Source: Acinetobacter sp. Marseille-Q1618
Lineage (GTDB): Bacteria > Pseudomonadota > Gammaproteobacteria > Pseudomonadales > Moraxellaceae
Direction of reading: 5' to 3'
Assembly (NCBI RefSeq): GCF_902809855.1
Contig: NZ_CADDWJ010000002.1
Coordinates: 1,240,001 to 1,304,000 of the forward strand
DNA: 64,000 bases
Positions within the stretch are counted from its first letter, which is position 1; every line of letters begins with the position of its first letter. A program made the position numbers and the translations under genes. Below the pieces are notes generated by a model. That model did not search any database. It was not told where the DNA came from and saw only the letters and a list, made by a program, of their open reading frames with translations. Shown here one piece after another: positions 46,842-57,764 of the stretch.

Positions 46842-48077
46842 ATGAATTCTGAAGTTGTTGCTTCATCATTAACACAAGATGAACAGAAGCCTGCATCATC
46901 AAAAACTGCACAGCAAACACATGTACAGAAAGTGAATTTACTGGGCATGTCACGTCCGCAGTTGGAAGAATTCTTCGAAGACATGGGGGAGAAAAAATTC
47001 CGTGCTGGACAGGTAATGAAATGGATTCACCAATTTTTTGTGACTGACTTTGCTGAGATGACCAATATTTCAGGAAAATTAAGAGAAAAACTAGAAAAGG
47101 TTTGCGTGATTGAAGCGCCAGAAGTAGTACACCGTAATTATTCAAAAGATGGAACTCGTAAATGGGTATTCCGTGTTGGTGAAGGTGAAGGCTCTTTGGT
47201 TGAAACTGTGCTGATTCCTGCTGAAGATAAAACAGGTTCACGTAAAACTTTGTGTATTTCCTCACAAGTGGGTTGTGCTTTGGACTGTTCATTCTGTTCT
47301 ACAGGCAAACAAGGCTTTCAGCGTGACTTAACTCCTGCGGAAATTATCGGTCAGTTGTGGATGGCAAACTATTCTTATATGGAAGAAGTGCCTGTTGCTG
47401 AACGTGAGCGATCAGTGACCAATGTGGTGATGATGGGCATGGGTGAGCCATTGCTCAATTATGATGCTGTACTTAGCTCAATGAATATCATGTTAGATGA
47501 CTTTGCATATGGCATGTCGAAACGTCGTGTAACCCTCTCAACTTCTGGTGTAGTGCCAAAAATTGATCAGTTGGCACAAGATATAGATGTTGCTTTAGCG
47601 ATTTCTTTACATGCACCAAATGATGAACTTCGTAATGAGCTTGTGCCAATTAATAAAAAATATCCATTAGAACAATTGATTGCAGCATGTCAGCGTTATA
47701 TTGCTAAAGATGGAAATGAAAGTTCTCGTAAGCATGTCACCATCGAATATGTCATGTTGGAAGGTGTGAATGATCAACCAGAACATGCACAACAAATGAT
47801 TAAGTTGTTGAAAAATTTACCAAGTAAAATTAATTTAATTCCATTTAACCCATTTCCACACGCACCATATGGGCGTTCAAGTCGTAATCGCATTATTTCT
47901 TTTCAAAAAACTTTGTCTGATGCGGGATTTGTGTGTACGATTCGTCAGACACGTGGTGATGATATTGATGCAGCGTGTGGTCAATTGGTCGGACAAGTGG
48001 CTGACCGTACCCGTCGTGCAGAACAATGGAAAAAGAAAGTGGCACAGCAGAACGAGATTTTGCGTTCACAAGGTTGA
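46842..48077 (+). CDS. rlmN: Dual-specificity 23S rRNA/tRNA (adenine-C2)-methyltransferase
   Basis: This 411-residue radical-SAM enzyme methylates A2503 of 23S rRNA and A37 of some tRNAs. It has Cys145, Cys149 and Cys152 for the 4Fe-4S cluster (CALDCSFC), the GMGEP-type [11 protein letters not shown] and the C-terminal [14 protein letters not shown] with the methyl-carrying Cys. A polar N-terminal extension of about 30 residues precedes the conserved start. It is followed closely by pilF. Confidence 0.96.
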   Translation: MNSEVVASSLTQDEQKPASSKTAQQTHVQKVNLLGMSRPQLEEFFEDMGEKKFRAGQVMKWIHQFFVTDFAEMTNISGKLREKLEKVCVIEAPEVVHRNYSKDGTRKWVFRVGEGEGSLVETVLIPAEDKTGSRKTLCISSQVGCALDCSFCSTGKQGFQRDLTPAEIIGQLWMANYSYMEEVPVAERERSVTNVVMMGMGEPLLNYDAVLSSMNIMLDDFAYGMSKRRVTLSTSGVVPKIDQLAQDIDVALAISLHAPNDELRNELVPINKKYPLEQLIAACQRYIAKDGNESSRKHVTIEYVMLEGVNDQPEHAQQMIKLLKNLPSKINLIPFNPFPHAPYGRSSRNRIISFQKTLSDAGFVCTIRQTRGDDIDAACGQLVGQVADRTRRAEQWKKKVAQQNEILRSQG

Positions 48078-48121
48078 CCATTTTTAAAATTAAATATGGG
48101 GATCAGGCTTTGAGAAATAAA

Positions 48122-48925
48122 ATGTACCAAAAAACAGTCGCAATTGCAGCGATCTGTTGCGCTGCGTTGTTGACACAAGCATGTCAAACGACACAAACTG
48201 GATCAGTTTTGAAAAAAGATCCTGAAAAAGCAGTGAAAGTACGAACTCAATTGGCTGCTGAATATATTAGAACCAATGATTTAGATGCGGCAAAACGCTC
48301 GCTAGATCAAGCCTTAGAAATAGACTCTGGTGACTCCACTGCAAATATGATGATGGGGGTTTTACTGCAACAAGAAGGCAGTAAAATCAGCATGGATAAA
48401 GCAGATGGATATTTTAAACGTGCTATTTCTCGTGATCCAGACAATGCTCAAGCCCGTAATAATTATGGGACTTACTTATATTTATCGAAACGTTATAATG
48501 ATGCCATTGAACAATTCAAGATTGCAGGTGCAAGTTTAGGCTATGACCAACGCTATAAAGCTTTGGAAAATCTTGGTAGAGTTTATTTGTTGACTGGGGA
48601 TAGTGAAAATGCCGAAAAAACATTCAAGCAAGCCCTCCAAGTCAATCGAGATTCGGTTATATCTTTAATCGAGTTGTCAGAACTATTATATTTAAAACAA
48701 CAAAATGCTCTAGCAAGTCAGTTGTATGAGCAGTTTGTTCGTTTAGTGGGTCAAAAAAATCAAGATCCAAGAGCGCTTTGGATCGGAATTCGTATCGCAA
48801 GAGCGAATGGCGATCAGATGGGATCGCAGGTATTGGTTAATCAATTACGTGCATTATTCCCTGAAAGTCAACAATATCAACGTTATTTGCAATTACAGTA
48901 CAGTACTGAGGCCGTATGGAAGTAA
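48122..48925 (+). CDS. pilF: Type IV pilus biogenesis/stability lipoprotein PilF
   Basis: This 267-residue lipoprotein has the lipobox LTQAC (Cys21) and several TPR repeats (RTQLAAEYIRTNDLDAAKRS, GYFKRAISRDPDNAQARNN and so on). It is the pilotin that localises the PilQ secretin. The TPRs run from about residue 40 to 200. ATG 48122 is chosen; a TTG at 48110 is in frame. It overlaps rodZ by 10 bases. Confidence 0.92.
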   Translation: MYQKTVAIAAICCAALLTQACQTTQTGSVLKKDPEKAVKVRTQLAAEYIRTNDLDAAKRSLDQALEIDSGDSTANMMMGVLLQQEGSKISMDKADGYFKRAISRDPDNAQARNNYGTYLYLSKRYNDAIEQFKIAGASLGYDQRYKALENLGRVYLLTGDSENAEKTFKQALQVNRDSVISLIELSELLYLKQQNALASQLYEQFVRLVGQKNQDPRALWIGIRIARANGDQMGSQVLVNQLRALFPESQQYQRYLQLQYSTEAVWK

Positions 48926-49707
48926 ATCCTAATTCACAGCAACCTACTGGTTCAAACGTAGCACCTAATGGTTTAGGAAATGTTCAGCGTCCGGGCGAGT
49001 ACTTACGTCAAGTGCGTGTTTCACAACATCGTGATATTAAAGTCGCTGCTACGGACTTAAATATGCCTTTAAAAACTTTGGAAGCTTTAGAAAAAGATGA
49101 TTATAAATCTTTACCTGAAGCGACCTTTATTAAAGGCTATTATCGTTCCTATGCAAAATATTTGAATGTAGATGCAACTGCAATCATTCAACGTTTTGAT
49201 GATATTTATCAAAATGATACAGGTTTGTTACCAAATCACGCTTTAAATAATTCACCCATTAAAATTATGGGTAAACTGCCTGGCTCAAACAGCGATCGTA
49301 ATAAAAAATGGCTGAAACGGGCTTTGATTGCGCTGATTGCATTGGCAGTGATTTGGGCGGTGGTTGCTGGTATTCAAAAATGGTCAGCAAGTAAAAATGA
49401 TGATGTTGATGCTAAACCACAACAATCAGGGGTTGAAGTATTGTCATTGAACAATGCGGCTGGCACAACGACAGGTGACCAAATGGTGTTAAACTTTAGT
49501 CATCCAACTTCTGTAAATATTGTGGACAGTACAGGCAAAGTATTGGCAACAGGTCGTCAATCGTCAACTTTGACTTTGACAGGTGAGTCTCCATTCCAGA
49601 TTCGACTTGATGATGCCTCTGCAGTGTCATTAAGCCTTAATAATGAACAGATTTCATTGTCTCCATATACTGTGAACGGAAAAGCAGAATTCCGTTTATC
49701 TCGTTAA
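48916..49707 (+). CDS. rodZ: Cytoskeletal protein RodZ-like
   Basis: This 263-residue inner-membrane protein has a cytoplasmic helix-turn-helix domain (about 24-90: [19 protein letters not shown]...[29 protein letters not shown]), one transmembrane helix (about 135-155) and a C-terminal DUF4115 beta domain (about 180-260). RodZ links MreB to the wall elongasome. The order pilF-rodZ-ispG is conserved. It lies 22 bases before ispG. Confidence 0.92.
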   Translation: MEVNPNSQQPTGSNVAPNGLGNVQRPGEYLRQVRVSQHRDIKVAATDLNMPLKTLEALEKDDYKSLPEATFIKGYYRSYAKYLNVDATAIIQRFDDIYQNDTGLLPNHALNNSPIKIMGKLPGSNSDRNKKWLKRALIALIALAVIWAVVAGIQKWSASKNDDVDAKPQQSGVEVLSLNNAAGTTTGDQMVLNFSHPTSVNIVDSTGKVLATGRQSSTLTLTGESPFQIRLDDASAVSLSLNNEQISLSPYTVNGKAEFRLSR

Positions 49708-49729
49708 TCACATTGAGTCGAGCGGTACA

Positions 49730-50851
49730 ATGATTGAAAATCCGATTAAACGTCGTCCAACCCGAAAAATTCGTGTCGGTTCGGTGTATGTGGGTGGCGA
49801 TGCTCCCATCAGCATCCAAAGTATGACTAACACAGAAACTTGTGATGTCGAAGCAACTGTTGCGCAGATTCAACGCTGTGTCGATGTAGGTGCGGACATT
49901 ATGCGTGTATCTGTGCCAAGCATGGAAGCAGCCCAAGCTTTTGGTGAAATCCGTAAACGTGTTTCTGTGCCTTTGGTTGCAGATATTCACTTTGATTATA
50001 AAATTGCTTTGGCTGTGGCTGACTTTGGTGCAGATTGTTTACGTATTAATCCAGGGAATATTGGCTCGGAAGCGAAAATCCGTGAAGTGGTTGCTGCAGC
50101 AAAACATCATGATATTTCGATGCGAATTGGGGTAAATGCAGGTTCGCTAGAAAAAGATATTCAAAAAAAATATGGCGAGCCTACAGGTGCGGCATTACTA
50201 GAATCAGCGATGCGTCATATTGATATTTTAGATCGTTTAGATTTCCAAGAATTTAAAGTATCGGTCAAAGCATCGAATGTATTTTTAACCATGGATGCTT
50301 ATCGCTTACTCTCTAAGCAAATCGACAATCCATTGCATTTGGGTGTAACAGAAGCAGGTGTGTACCGCACAGGTTCTGTTAAATCAGCGATTGCTTTAGG
50401 TGGTTTGTTGATGGAAGGCATTGGCGATACCATGCGCATTTCTTTGGCAGCAGAGCCTGAGGAAGAAATTAAAATCGGTTTTGATATTTTAAAATCATTG
50501 AGCTTGCGTTCTAATGGCATTAATTTTATCGCTTGCCCAAGTTGTTCACGTCAAGAATTTAACGTGATCAAAGTGATGCAAACTTTAGAAGAGCGTTTAG
50601 AAGATGTGCGTACACCGATGGATGTGTCCGTGATCGGCTGTAAAGTCAATGGGCCAGGTGAAGCCAAAGAGGCTGACATCGGTGTGGTCGGTGCTGCACC
50701 ACGTTCACTGGTCTATCGTAATGGTGAAAAAAGCCATTTGATTGATACAAATCAATTGGTTGATGAAATCGAAGCAATGGTTCGTCAACGTGTTACAGAG
50801 CTTGAAGAAGCTAAAGCTAAAGAGATTATCCGCACAAGTTTTTCTGAGTAA
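49730..50851 (+). CDS. ispG: 4-hydroxy-3-methylbut-2-enyl-diphosphate synthase
   Basis: This 373-residue 4Fe-4S enzyme (GcpE) of the MEP pathway converts MEcPP to HMBPP. The N-terminal TIM barrel has [19 protein letters not shown] and the C-terminal cluster domain has CPSCSRQEF and [17 protein letters not shown]. It starts at ATG 49730 and ends 3 bases before hisS. The order ispG-hisS is conserved in most gammaproteobacteria. Confidence 0.97.
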   Translation: MIENPIKRRPTRKIRVGSVYVGGDAPISIQSMTNTETCDVEATVAQIQRCVDVGADIMRVSVPSMEAAQAFGEIRKRVSVPLVADIHFDYKIALAVADFGADCLRINPGNIGSEAKIREVVAAAKHHDISMRIGVNAGSLEKDIQKKYGEPTGAALLESAMRHIDILDRLDFQEFKVSVKASNVFLTMDAYRLLSKQIDNPLHLGVTEAGVYRTGSVKSAIALGGLLMEGIGDTMRISLAAEPEEEIKIGFDILKSLSLRSNGINFIACPSCSRQEFNVIKVMQTLEERLEDVRTPMDVSVIGCKVNGPGEAKEADIGVVGAAPRSLVYRNGEKSHLIDTNQLVDEIEAMVRQRVTELEEAKAKEIIRTSFSE

Positions 50852-50854
50852 GTC

Positions 50855-52150
50855 ATGAGTTCAATTGTCGCAATTAAAGGTTTTAACGATATTCTTCCAA
50901 CGCAAACACCTGCGTGGAGACGTTTAGAGCAGCATCTAGCATCATTGATGGATGTGTATGGTTATCAACAAATTCGTTTGCCGATGGTTGAGCAAACCAA
51001 TTTGTTTAAACGTTCTATTGGTGATGCAACGGATATCGTTGAAAAAGAAATGTACACATTTTTAGACAAAGGTAATCCGCCTGAGTCTTTGACTTTGCGT
51101 CCTGAAGGAACAGCAGGGTGTGTGCGTGCCATGCTTGAACATAACTTACTTCGTGGTGCAAATCCACGTGTTTGGTATGTGGGACCGATGTTCCGTTATG
51201 AAAAACCACAAAAAGGGCGTTATCGTCAGTTTCATCAGTTTGGTGTGGAAACTTTTGGAGTTGCAACACCTGACCAAGATGCAGAATTGATTTTGATGAC
51301 TGCACGTTTGTGGAAACGTATGGGTGTCGCAGATAAAGTGCGTTTAGAGTTAAATACTTTAGGCGAGTCCGATGAACGTGCTGAATATCGTGCGGCATTG
51401 GTTGAGTTTTTAAATGCGCATAAAGCAGAATTGGACGAAGATTCTCAGCGCCGTTTAAGTACTAATCCACTGCGTATTTTAGATTCTAAAGATGCGCGTA
51501 CTCAAGAAATCTTGGAAAATGCACCTAAGCTACATGACTTCATGGGTGAGAATACCATGCAGCATTTTGCACAGTTGCAGCAATATTTAACTGATGCTGG
51601 TATAGAATTTGTAATCAATCAAAAATTGGTACGTGGTTTAGATTATTACAATAAAACTGTTTTTGAATGGACAACTACACATTTGGGTTCACAAGGTACA
51701 GTATGTGCAGGTGGTCGTTATGATGGTTTAGTCGGGCAGTTAAAAGGTAAACCAGAGCAATCTGTACCAGCTGTTGGTTTTGCGATGGGGATGGAGCGTT
51801 TATTATTGCTTCTTGAGCAAGTTGAAGATAATACGCCAGTCCGTGAGTGTGAATTGTTCTTGGTGTCTGATCCAGCAACACAGGGCAAAGCTTTAGTTTT
51901 AGCAGAGCAAATTCGTGATCAGCTTGAAACAGCAAATAGTGCTATTCGCTTAAAAACAGGCTCACAAGGTTCAATGAAAAGCCAAATGAAAAAGGCAGAC
52001 CAGTCGGGTGCAGTATATGCCTTGATTTATGGTGAACGTGAACAGGCAGCACAACAGGTCTTAGTCAAAGAGCTTGCAACAGCAGAACAACATGAAGTCA
52101 CAGTCGCTGACTTAGTGGCATTTTCTATAGAAAAACTTTCTTCAAAATAA
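50855..52150 (+). CDS. hisS: Histidyl-tRNA synthetase
   Basis: This 431-residue class II synthetase has motif 1 [17 protein letters not shown], motif 2 with [20 protein letters not shown] and the HisA signature [13 protein letters not shown]. Motif 3 is around GMERLLLLL. The length is standard. It has no attenuator-like leader and is coupled to ispG. Confidence 0.97.
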   Translation: MSSIVAIKGFNDILPTQTPAWRRLEQHLASLMDVYGYQQIRLPMVEQTNLFKRSIGDATDIVEKEMYTFLDKGNPPESLTLRPEGTAGCVRAMLEHNLLRGANPRVWYVGPMFRYEKPQKGRYRQFHQFGVETFGVATPDQDAELILMTARLWKRMGVADKVRLELNTLGESDERAEYRAALVEFLNAHKAELDEDSQRRLSTNPLRILDSKDARTQEILENAPKLHDFMGENTMQHFAQLQQYLTDAGIEFVINQKLVRGLDYYNKTVFEWTTTHLGSQGTVCAGGRYDGLVGQLKGKPEQSVPAVGFAMGMERLLLLLEQVEDNTPVRECELFLVSDPATQGKALVLAEQIRDQLETANSAIRLKTGSQGSMKSQMKKADQSGAVYALIYGEREQAAQQVLVKELATAEQHEVTVADLVAFSIEKLSSK

Positions 52151-52178
52151 CTGAAAACATGAGTAAAAGGGCAATCAC

Positions 52179-52880
52179 ATGAGCGCAATGACTGACGAAG
52201 AACAACTAGATAGTTTAAAGTCATTTTTTAAAAAATATGGCTCAGCTATGGTGAGCGGCGTTCTCATTGCGTTGATTGCCTTTTTTGGTTGGGAATATTG
52301 GCAAAAGAACAATCTAGCGAATGCGCAAAATCAAACTGCTAAAGTGCAGCAATTACTTGATCAAGCACAAGCGGCTCAAGGTGATGCAAAAGCAACGGCT
52401 GCTCTAGCAACGTCTGCAGATAAATTGGTGAAAGAAAATCCAGATTCGATTCAAGCGATTCAAACTCAATTTGCCATGGCGAAATTGGCATATGAGCAAG
52501 CAGACTATGCCAAAGCTGAGCGTGAACTAAAAAAAGTTGAAAATTCTAAAATCGATGATAAAGGGATTTTACAAGCGGTTAAAATCCGTTTAGCAGATGC
52601 ACAATTTGCACAAAAGAAATATGATGAAGCGCTAAAAACATTGTCAGCAGTGAATGAGCCGACTTTCAAAGCGACTGCAGAAGAAATGAAAGGCGACATT
52701 TATGTGGTAAAAAATGATGTTGCAAATGCGAAAAAATCATATCAAGCTGCATGGGATGCGTTATTGGAACGTAAACAAGAGCGTCAAATTTTACAAATTA
52801 AACTCGAAAGTGTCGGCGTATTAGTAGATGATCCTGATTTTGAACGCCCAATTTTAGAAACACAAGTGGAAGAGTCTTAA
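52179..52880 (+). CDS. yfgM: YfgM-like Sec translocon ancillary protein
   Basis: This 233-residue inner-membrane protein has a short cytoplasmic start, one transmembrane helix (about 24-42, YGSAMVSGVLIALIAFFGWEYW) and a periplasmic TPR-like domain (about 50-215). In E. coli YfgM binds PpiD and SecYEG. The ATG at 52179 has AAAAGGGC upstream. It overlaps bamB (TAATG), and its place between hisS and bamB is conserved. Confidence 0.92.
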   Translation: MSAMTDEEQLDSLKSFFKKYGSAMVSGVLIALIAFFGWEYWQKNNLANAQNQTAKVQQLLDQAQAAQGDAKATAALATSADKLVKENPDSIQAIQTQFAMAKLAYEQADYAKAERELKKVENSKIDDKGILQAVKIRLADAQFAQKKYDEALKTLSAVNEPTFKATAEEMKGDIYVVKNDVANAKKSYQAAWDALLERKQERQILQIKLESVGVLVDDPDFERPILETQVEES

Positions 52881-54028
52881 TGGATAGAAAATATAAAATA
52901 CCTTTTGCTTTGGCAATATTATCAGCAGCACTTATTGGCTGTTCAAGCAATAAAGTCAAAGAGGAAAAAGTTAAACCAAATCCATTGCCAAAAATTGCAC
53001 AGGCAACAGGACTCACGCAAGTATTTTCACAAAGTGTTTCTTCAACAGATAAAGAAGATCCATTACGTTTAAGACTTGATGCAGACAATGGCACGATTTT
53101 CTTGCTCGATCCGAATGGAAAAGTTGAAGCCTATCAGGGAAAACAACGTCTTTGGTCGAAAAAAGTCACTAAAAATGGCTTAAGTTCAGGTGTTGAAGCA
53201 GCACAAGGTTTAGTGATTGTTGGAAATACCAAAGGTCAATTGTTTGCTTTAGATCAAGCAACAGGCGAGCAAAAATGGGTTGCACAACTTTCAGGTGCGA
53301 TCATTAGTCCAGCACATATCCAAACGGGTCGTGTGATCGTGGTAGCGAATGATGGTACGGTATATGCTTTTGATCAAGAAACAGGTCAACAAGCGTGGAC
53401 ATATAAACTTTCAAATGCTTCATTTAGCTTACGTGGACAAGCTGCACCAGTAGAGCTTGATCCAAGAACAATCGCAGTAGCGACTTCAACAGGGTATGTG
53501 TATGCTATTGATAGTTTATCTGGCATGCCGCGTATGCAACGTCGTGTTGCGGTGACAGAAGGGCGTTCAGATATTCAACGTTTAATCGATGTCGATGGCG
53601 AGCCTGTGGTGGTGGGTCAGTATGTTGTGACCAATAGCTATCAAGGTCAAGTGACAGTACTCGACTTAGCTTCACAACGTGTGATTTGGAGTGTTGATGC
53701 AGGCAGTGCAACACGTCCAGAAGTTTATGACAATAAAGTATTTGTGGCGCAAAGCAATGGTAAAGTTGCTGCACTGGATTTGTCCTCAGGTCAAGTGATT
53801 TGGTCAAATGATCAATTGTTAAATCGTCAACTAAGTAATGCGGTGATGTTAGGTCAATATTTGGTTGTTGGAGATTTGGATGGTGTGTTACATCTGATTG
53901 ATCCAAACTCAGGTACGATCGTTGGTCGCTCAAAAACCAGTGGTGAAGTGCGTACTTTACGTGTGATTGATAACCAACTCTATGTTGCAACACGCACAGG
54001 TAAATTAACTGTTTGGCAGAACCGTTAA
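52880..54028 (+). CDS. bamB: Outer membrane assembly lipoprotein BamB
   Basis: This 382-residue lipoprotein has the lipobox LIGC (Cys21) and an eight-bladed beta-propeller of PQQ-like repeats (GQLFALDQATGEQKWVAQL, GTVYAFDQETGQQAWTYKL, GKVAALDLSSGQVIWSNDQ). It helps the BamA complex fold outer-membrane barrels. It is coupled to yfgM, followed by a terminator, then der. Confidence 0.95.
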   Translation: MDRKYKIPFALAILSAALIGCSSNKVKEEKVKPNPLPKIAQATGLTQVFSQSVSSTDKEDPLRLRLDADNGTIFLLDPNGKVEAYQGKQRLWSKKVTKNGLSSGVEAAQGLVIVGNTKGQLFALDQATGEQKWVAQLSGAIISPAHIQTGRVIVVANDGTVYAFDQETGQQAWTYKLSNASFSLRGQAAPVELDPRTIAVATSTGYVYAIDSLSGMPRMQRRVAVTEGRSDIQRLIDVDGEPVVVGQYVVTNSYQGQVTVLDLASQRVIWSVDAGSATRPEVYDNKVFVAQSNGKVAALDLSSGQVIWSNDQLLNRQLSNAVMLGQYLVVGDLDGVLHLIDPNSGTIVGRSKTSGEVRTLRVIDNQLYVATRTGKLTVWQNR

Positions 54029-54072
54029 TTTTTTTAACGCTTGTGTTAAACTAGTGCCTATATATTTTTAAA

Positions 54073-54112
54073 GACTCGGGGTGATTGAATTTCAATACCC
54101 CGAGTTCTTTGT
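54073..54112 (+). terminator. bamB terminator
   Basis: GACTCGGGGT and ACCCCGAGTT pair around an AT-rich inner helix (ATTGAA/TTCAAT), followed by CTTTGTTTT. It closes the iscX-bamB group. Confidence 0.82.
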
Positions 54113-54219
54113 TTTAATGAATTTGATCGAAAGGTCTTGAAGCATTTGCTTCTACATTCTTCCTCGCTCTCTGATGTTCAGACCAGTCCAACTGGCTGAT
54201 CTTGAATTAAGGTTAATCT

Positions 54220-55629
54220 ATGAAACCCGTAATTGCGCTCATTGGACGTCCGAACGTCGGAAAATCAACATTATTTAACCAGATTACCAAGAGTCGTGAT
54301 GCATTGGTCGCAGACTTTGCTGGTCTGACACGTGACCGTAAATATGGTGATGCAGTTTACCAAAATAAATCTTTCATCGTGGTAGATACTGGTGGTATTG
54401 GTGAAAGTGAAGGTGGTATCGACTCTTATATGGCAGAACAGTCGAAAACTGCCATTAATGAAGCCGACATTATCATTTTTGTGGTGGATGCTCGTGCAGG
54501 ATTGTTGGCATCTGATGAGCAAATCGCACGTGAATTACGCACATTAGGTAAAAAAGTATTTTTAGTTGCTAATAAAGTAGATGGTGTACATGCTGAAGCT
54601 GCTTTGGTTGAATTTTTCAAACTCGGTATGGGTGAACCCTTACAAGTTGCTGCCAGCCATGGTCGTGGTGTGCAACAAATGCTTGAAGATGTGCTCGAAG
54701 ATATTCCTGAAGATGAAAGTGAAGAAGAGCACGATAAAGCGACAGGTTTACGTTTGGCAATTATTGGTCGTCCAAATGTCGGTAAATCAACTTTAGTCAA
54801 CCGTTTGCTGGGCGAAGAACGTGTGGTTGCTTTTGACCAACCAGGTACAACGCGTGACTCGATTTATATTCCTTTTGAGCGTGATGGTCGTCAATATACA
54901 TTGATCGATACCGCAGGGGTGCGTCGTAAAGGCAAAGTGGATGAAATGATTGAGAAATTCTCAGTCGTGAAAACTTTGCAAGCGATGAAAGATGCACATG
55001 TAGTGGTGATTGTAGTCGATGCACGTGAAGGGATTGTTGAACAAGATTTACATTTGATCGGTTACGCACTTGAAGCAGGGCGTGCCATGGTGATTGCCAT
55101 TAACAAATGGGACAACATGACTGAATATGATCGTAAACAATGTAAGCTCGATGTCGAGCGTCGTTTTGATTTTATTCCTTGGGCAAAAATTCATTTAATT
55201 TCAGCATTACATGGTACAGGGGTAGGGGATTTATATCCTTCGATTCATCGTGCTTATGATTCTTCACATTTAAAAGTATCACCTGCAAAACTCACTCAAA
55301 TTTTGAATGATGCGACAGATGCACATCAACCGCCAATGTTTAGTGGTAAACGCATCAAAATGCGTTATGCCCATATGGGTGGACAAAATCCACCAACAAT
55401 TGTGATTCACGGCAATAAAGTAGATAAAACGCCTGCGGATTATCGTCGTTATTTGGAAAATGTCTTCCGTAAAGTATATAAACTTGAAGGAACGCCTGTA
55501 CGAATTGATTTTAAAACGTCAGAAAACCCATTTGAAGGACGTAAATCACAAATAGATGAGCGAACTGCGGCACGTCGTCGTCGTTATATTCAGAAGTTTA
55601 AAAAAGCTGAAAAGAAATTTAAACGTTAA
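54220..55629 (+). CDS. der: Ribosome assembly GTPase Der (EngA)
   Basis: This 469-residue essential GTPase has two G domains, with [12 protein letters not shown] at about residues 9-20 and [12 protein letters not shown] near 182, each with DTxG and NKxD motifs (DTGGIGE/NKVD; DTAGVRR/NKWD). A C-terminal KH-like domain ends in a basic tail ([11 protein letters not shown]). It helps 50S maturation. The bamB-der order is conserved. Confidence 0.97.
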   Translation: MKPVIALIGRPNVGKSTLFNQITKSRDALVADFAGLTRDRKYGDAVYQNKSFIVVDTGGIGESEGGIDSYMAEQSKTAINEADIIIFVVDARAGLLASDEQIARELRTLGKKVFLVANKVDGVHAEAALVEFFKLGMGEPLQVAASHGRGVQQMLEDVLEDIPEDESEEEHDKATGLRLAIIGRPNVGKSTLVNRLLGEERVVAFDQPGTTRDSIYIPFERDGRQYTLIDTAGVRRKGKVDEMIEKFSVVKTLQAMKDAHVVVIVVDAREGIVEQDLHLIGYALEAGRAMVIAINKWDNMTEYDRKQCKLDVERRFDFIPWAKIHLISALHGTGVGDLYPSIHRAYDSSHLKVSPAKLTQILNDATDAHQPPMFSGKRIKMRYAHMGGQNPPTIVIHGNKVDKTPADYRRYLENVFRKVYKLEGTPVRIDFKTSENPFEGRKSQIDERTAARRRRYIQKFKKAEKKFKR

Positions 55630-55656
55630 TTTTCATTGTGTTATAGATTTAAAATA

Positions 55657-55690
55657 AAAACACTCAAAGTGAAATTTGGGTGTTTTTGTT
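55657..55690 (+). terminator. der terminator
   Basis: AAAACACTCAAA/TTTGGGTGTTTT (one G-T pair) with a 6-base loop and T5 separates der from the pigment cluster. Confidence 0.8.
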
Positions 55691-55759
55691 ATCTGATTAA
55701 AAAATTTTCTAAAAATACAAAAAACAAATTGATTCCTTATGAATATTTTTACTACGCAG

Positions 55760-55768
55760 TGATATAAT
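55760..55768 (+). promoter_or_regulatory. Extended -10 promoter of the aryl-polyene cluster
   Basis: TGA-TATAAT is an extended -10 element 65 bp before the first cluster gene. A good -35 at the expected distance is missing (best match TTATGA at 55737 with a 20-bp spacer), which fits an extended -10 or activator-dependent promoter. Confidence 0.5.
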
Positions 55769-55832
55769 CGGCACGCAATTTTGGGGTTGCGGCAAAAAAT
55801 AGCATAGCGATGTGGTAGGTAGATGACTCAAT

Positions 55833-56459
55833 ATGATTCACTTAAATATCTCACAACTTAAATACAGTTGTGCGGGAGAGGGTTTTCCTGCGCTTGCGCA
55901 TATTCCTGCCATGCAGCGTCGACGTTTATCTTCTATTGCCAAGTTAGCTTTAAATAGTGCGATTGAATGCTTAAATCAAGGTCAGGTCGATTATATTGTT
56001 TGGGCATCGCAATATGGCGACGAACATAAAACCTATAAAATTTTAGAAGATGTACTACAAGATATAACACCTTCACCAACGCAATTTTCAACCTCTGTTC
56101 ATAATGCGATTGCAGGTTTGTATTCAATCTTGTGTCAAGATGCAACACCTTCAACAAGTTTATGCGCGAGTTGGTCGGAAGCTGTGATTGAGGCTTATGC
56201 GTATTTAAAAACAGTATGCCCGCAAGGGCGTGCGATGGTGGTGTATTACGATGAAGCTTTGCCTGAAGTGTATAGCGAACATCAAGATTTTGAAGGTTTT
56301 GCATTGGCTGCGCTGGTTGATTTATCAAGTTCAAGTTTGCGGTTGAATGAGCAAGGTTTGCTAGAGATTGAGCCAAAGTATTTAGAGGCAAAATGTTTTT
56401 ATAATTTTTGGACACAGCCCTCACAGCAAAATTATGCTGCATGGTCAAGATACTCATGA
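55833..56459 (+). CDS. Beta-ketoacyl synthase-like chain-length factor
   Basis: This 208-residue protein of the Ketoacyl-synt_2 (PF13723) family is a truncated ketosynthase fold. It has RRRLSSIAKLALNSAIECL, VWASQYGDEHKTYKIL and STSVHNAIAGLYSI. It lacks a full-length catalytic Cys-His-His set as in normal ketosynthases. Such proteins pair with ketosynthases in aryl polyene clusters. It is the first gene of the cluster and overlaps the next (ATGA). Confidence 0.82.
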   Translation: MIHLNISQLKYSCAGEGFPALAHIPAMQRRRLSSIAKLALNSAIECLNQGQVDYIVWASQYGDEHKTYKILEDVLQDITPSPTQFSTSVHNAIAGLYSILCQDATPSTSLCASWSEAVIEAYAYLKTVCPQGRAMVVYYDEALPEVYSEHQDFEGFALAALVDLSSSSLRLNEQGLLEIEPKYLEAKCFYNFWTQPSQQNYAAWSRYS

Positions 56460-57262
56460 TGAAAAAAATTCGAAAAAAAATAAACCATGTGTGGCGTGTA
56501 GGTGCAACGGGTTTTAGTTTTGCAAGTTTTGGTTTAGGAGGCGTTGCGATCGGTGGCATTATTGCGCCTTTAGTGAATCTAAGCAGTACAGATCCAAAAA
56601 CCAGACAAGAGCGTGCACAACAAGTCATCCGCTACAGTTTCAAAGGTTTTACTGAAATGATGGTCAAGTTGGGCATCATGACCTATAAGATCGAAGGCTT
56701 GGAAAAATTACAGCAAAGTCGACAAGAACTTGTGATTGCTAATCATCCAACTTTAGTAGATGTCGTGGTCTTGATCGGTCTAATGGAAAAAGCCAACTGT
56801 GTAGTCAAAGAAGCCTTGTGGTCAAATCCATTTACTAAAGGGCCGGTGCGTTCAGCAGGATATATTTTAAATGCGGGTTCAGAGCAATTTATTCAGGATT
56901 GTGTAGCACGATTACAAGAAGACCAAGCGGCATCGTTACTGATTTTCCCTGAAGGTACACGTACTGCCAAAGGCGAGATTTTAAATGAGTTTCAGCGGGG
57001 TGCTGCCAATATTGCTTTACGTGCTCATGTCCCGATTCGTCCGATTCTTATTCGGTGTACGCCATCGACATTAACTAAAAATGAAAAATGGTATCATGTT
57101 CCATCTGAGCCATTTCATATCCAAATTAAGGTTTTGGATGCCATACAGATTGATGAAGTTCTCGCAGATACTCAGGTTTCTCCAAAGCAAGTTCGTCAAT
57201 TAAATCAGAAACTTCAACAATTTTTTAATCAAGAGTTATCTAACAATGAGCAATCTTGCTGA
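56456..57262 (+). CDS. 1-acyl-glycerol-3-phosphate-type acyltransferase
   Basis: This 268-residue PlsC-family acyltransferase has NHPTLVD (H-x4-D) near residue 98 and FPEGTRTAKGE near residue 164. A hydrophobic N-terminal helix (FSFASFGLGGVAIGGIIAPL) anchors it in the membrane. In aryl polyene clusters it attaches or moves acyl groups on the pigment lipid. The start ATG overlaps the stop of the previous gene, and the end overlaps the first ACP by 17 bases. Confidence 0.88.
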   Translation: MMKKIRKKINHVWRVGATGFSFASFGLGGVAIGGIIAPLVNLSSTDPKTRQERAQQVIRYSFKGFTEMMVKLGIMTYKIEGLEKLQQSRQELVIANHPTLVDVVVLIGLMEKANCVVKEALWSNPFTKGPVRSAGYILNAGSEQFIQDCVARLQEDQAASLLIFPEGTRTAKGEILNEFQRGAANIALRAHVPIRPILIRCTPSTLTKNEKWYHVPSEPFHIQIKVLDAIQIDEVLADTQVSPKQVRQLNQKLQQFFNQELSNNEQSC

Positions 57263-57506
57263 TGAATTAAAACAAATGATTATTGATGTACTTGCACTCG
57301 AGGACATCAGCATAGATGATATCGACACTGAAGCACCTTTATTTGGGGATGGTTTAGGTTTAGATTCGATTGACGCATTAGAATTAGGTTTGGCGTTGAA
57401 AAAGCGTTATAACATCCATCTTAATGCTGAGTCTGCAGATACCAAGCAGCACTTTAAATCAATTCAAAGTTTAGCTGCTTTGGTCGAAAGCCAACAACAA
57501 GCATAA
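57246..57506 (+). CDS. Acyl carrier protein 1
   Basis: This 86-residue ACP has the phosphopantetheine site GLGLDSIDALE with Ser41 and the usual acidic helix II. The start lies in the end of the acyltransferase gene. It carries the growing polyene or a starter. Two ACPs in tandem are a hallmark of aryl polyene clusters. It lies 9 bases before the second. Confidence 0.93.
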   Translation: MSNLADELKQMIIDVLALEDISIDDIDTEAPLFGDGLGLDSIDALELGLALKKRYNIHLNAESADTKQHFKSIQSLAALVESQQQA

Positions 57507-57515
57507 GAGGTTAAG

Positions 57516-57764
57516 ATGTTAACGCAAGCGCAAATTTTAGAAAAACTTCGTGAGTGGATGAACGATTTATTTGAAATTGAGCCTGAAGATATTCAGCTTG
57601 ATTCAAATTTATATTCAGACCTTGATGTCGATAGTATTGATGCGATTGATTTGGTTGTGAAAATTAAAGAATTAACAGGTAAACAAGTACAACCTGAAGA
57701 TTTTAAAAATGTCCGTACTGTACAAGATGTGGTGACGGTCATTCAAAATATGTCGGCTGAATGA
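57516..57764 (+). CDS. Acyl carrier protein 2
   Basis: This 82-residue ACP has LYSDLDVDSIDAIDLV with Ser40 as the 4'-phosphopantetheine site. It differs clearly from the first ACP (DVDSID vs GLDSID), so the two may serve different steps. It overlaps the following membrane-protein gene (ATGA). Confidence 0.93.
   Translation: MLTQAQILEKLREWMNDLFEIEPEDIQLDSNLYSDLDVDSIDAIDLVVKIKELTGKQVQPEDFKNVRTVQDVVTVIQNMSAE

Noticed and set aside
55823..55861. 13-codon frame overlapping the first polyene gene
   Set aside because: Too short and its start is part of the RBS zone of the real gene.
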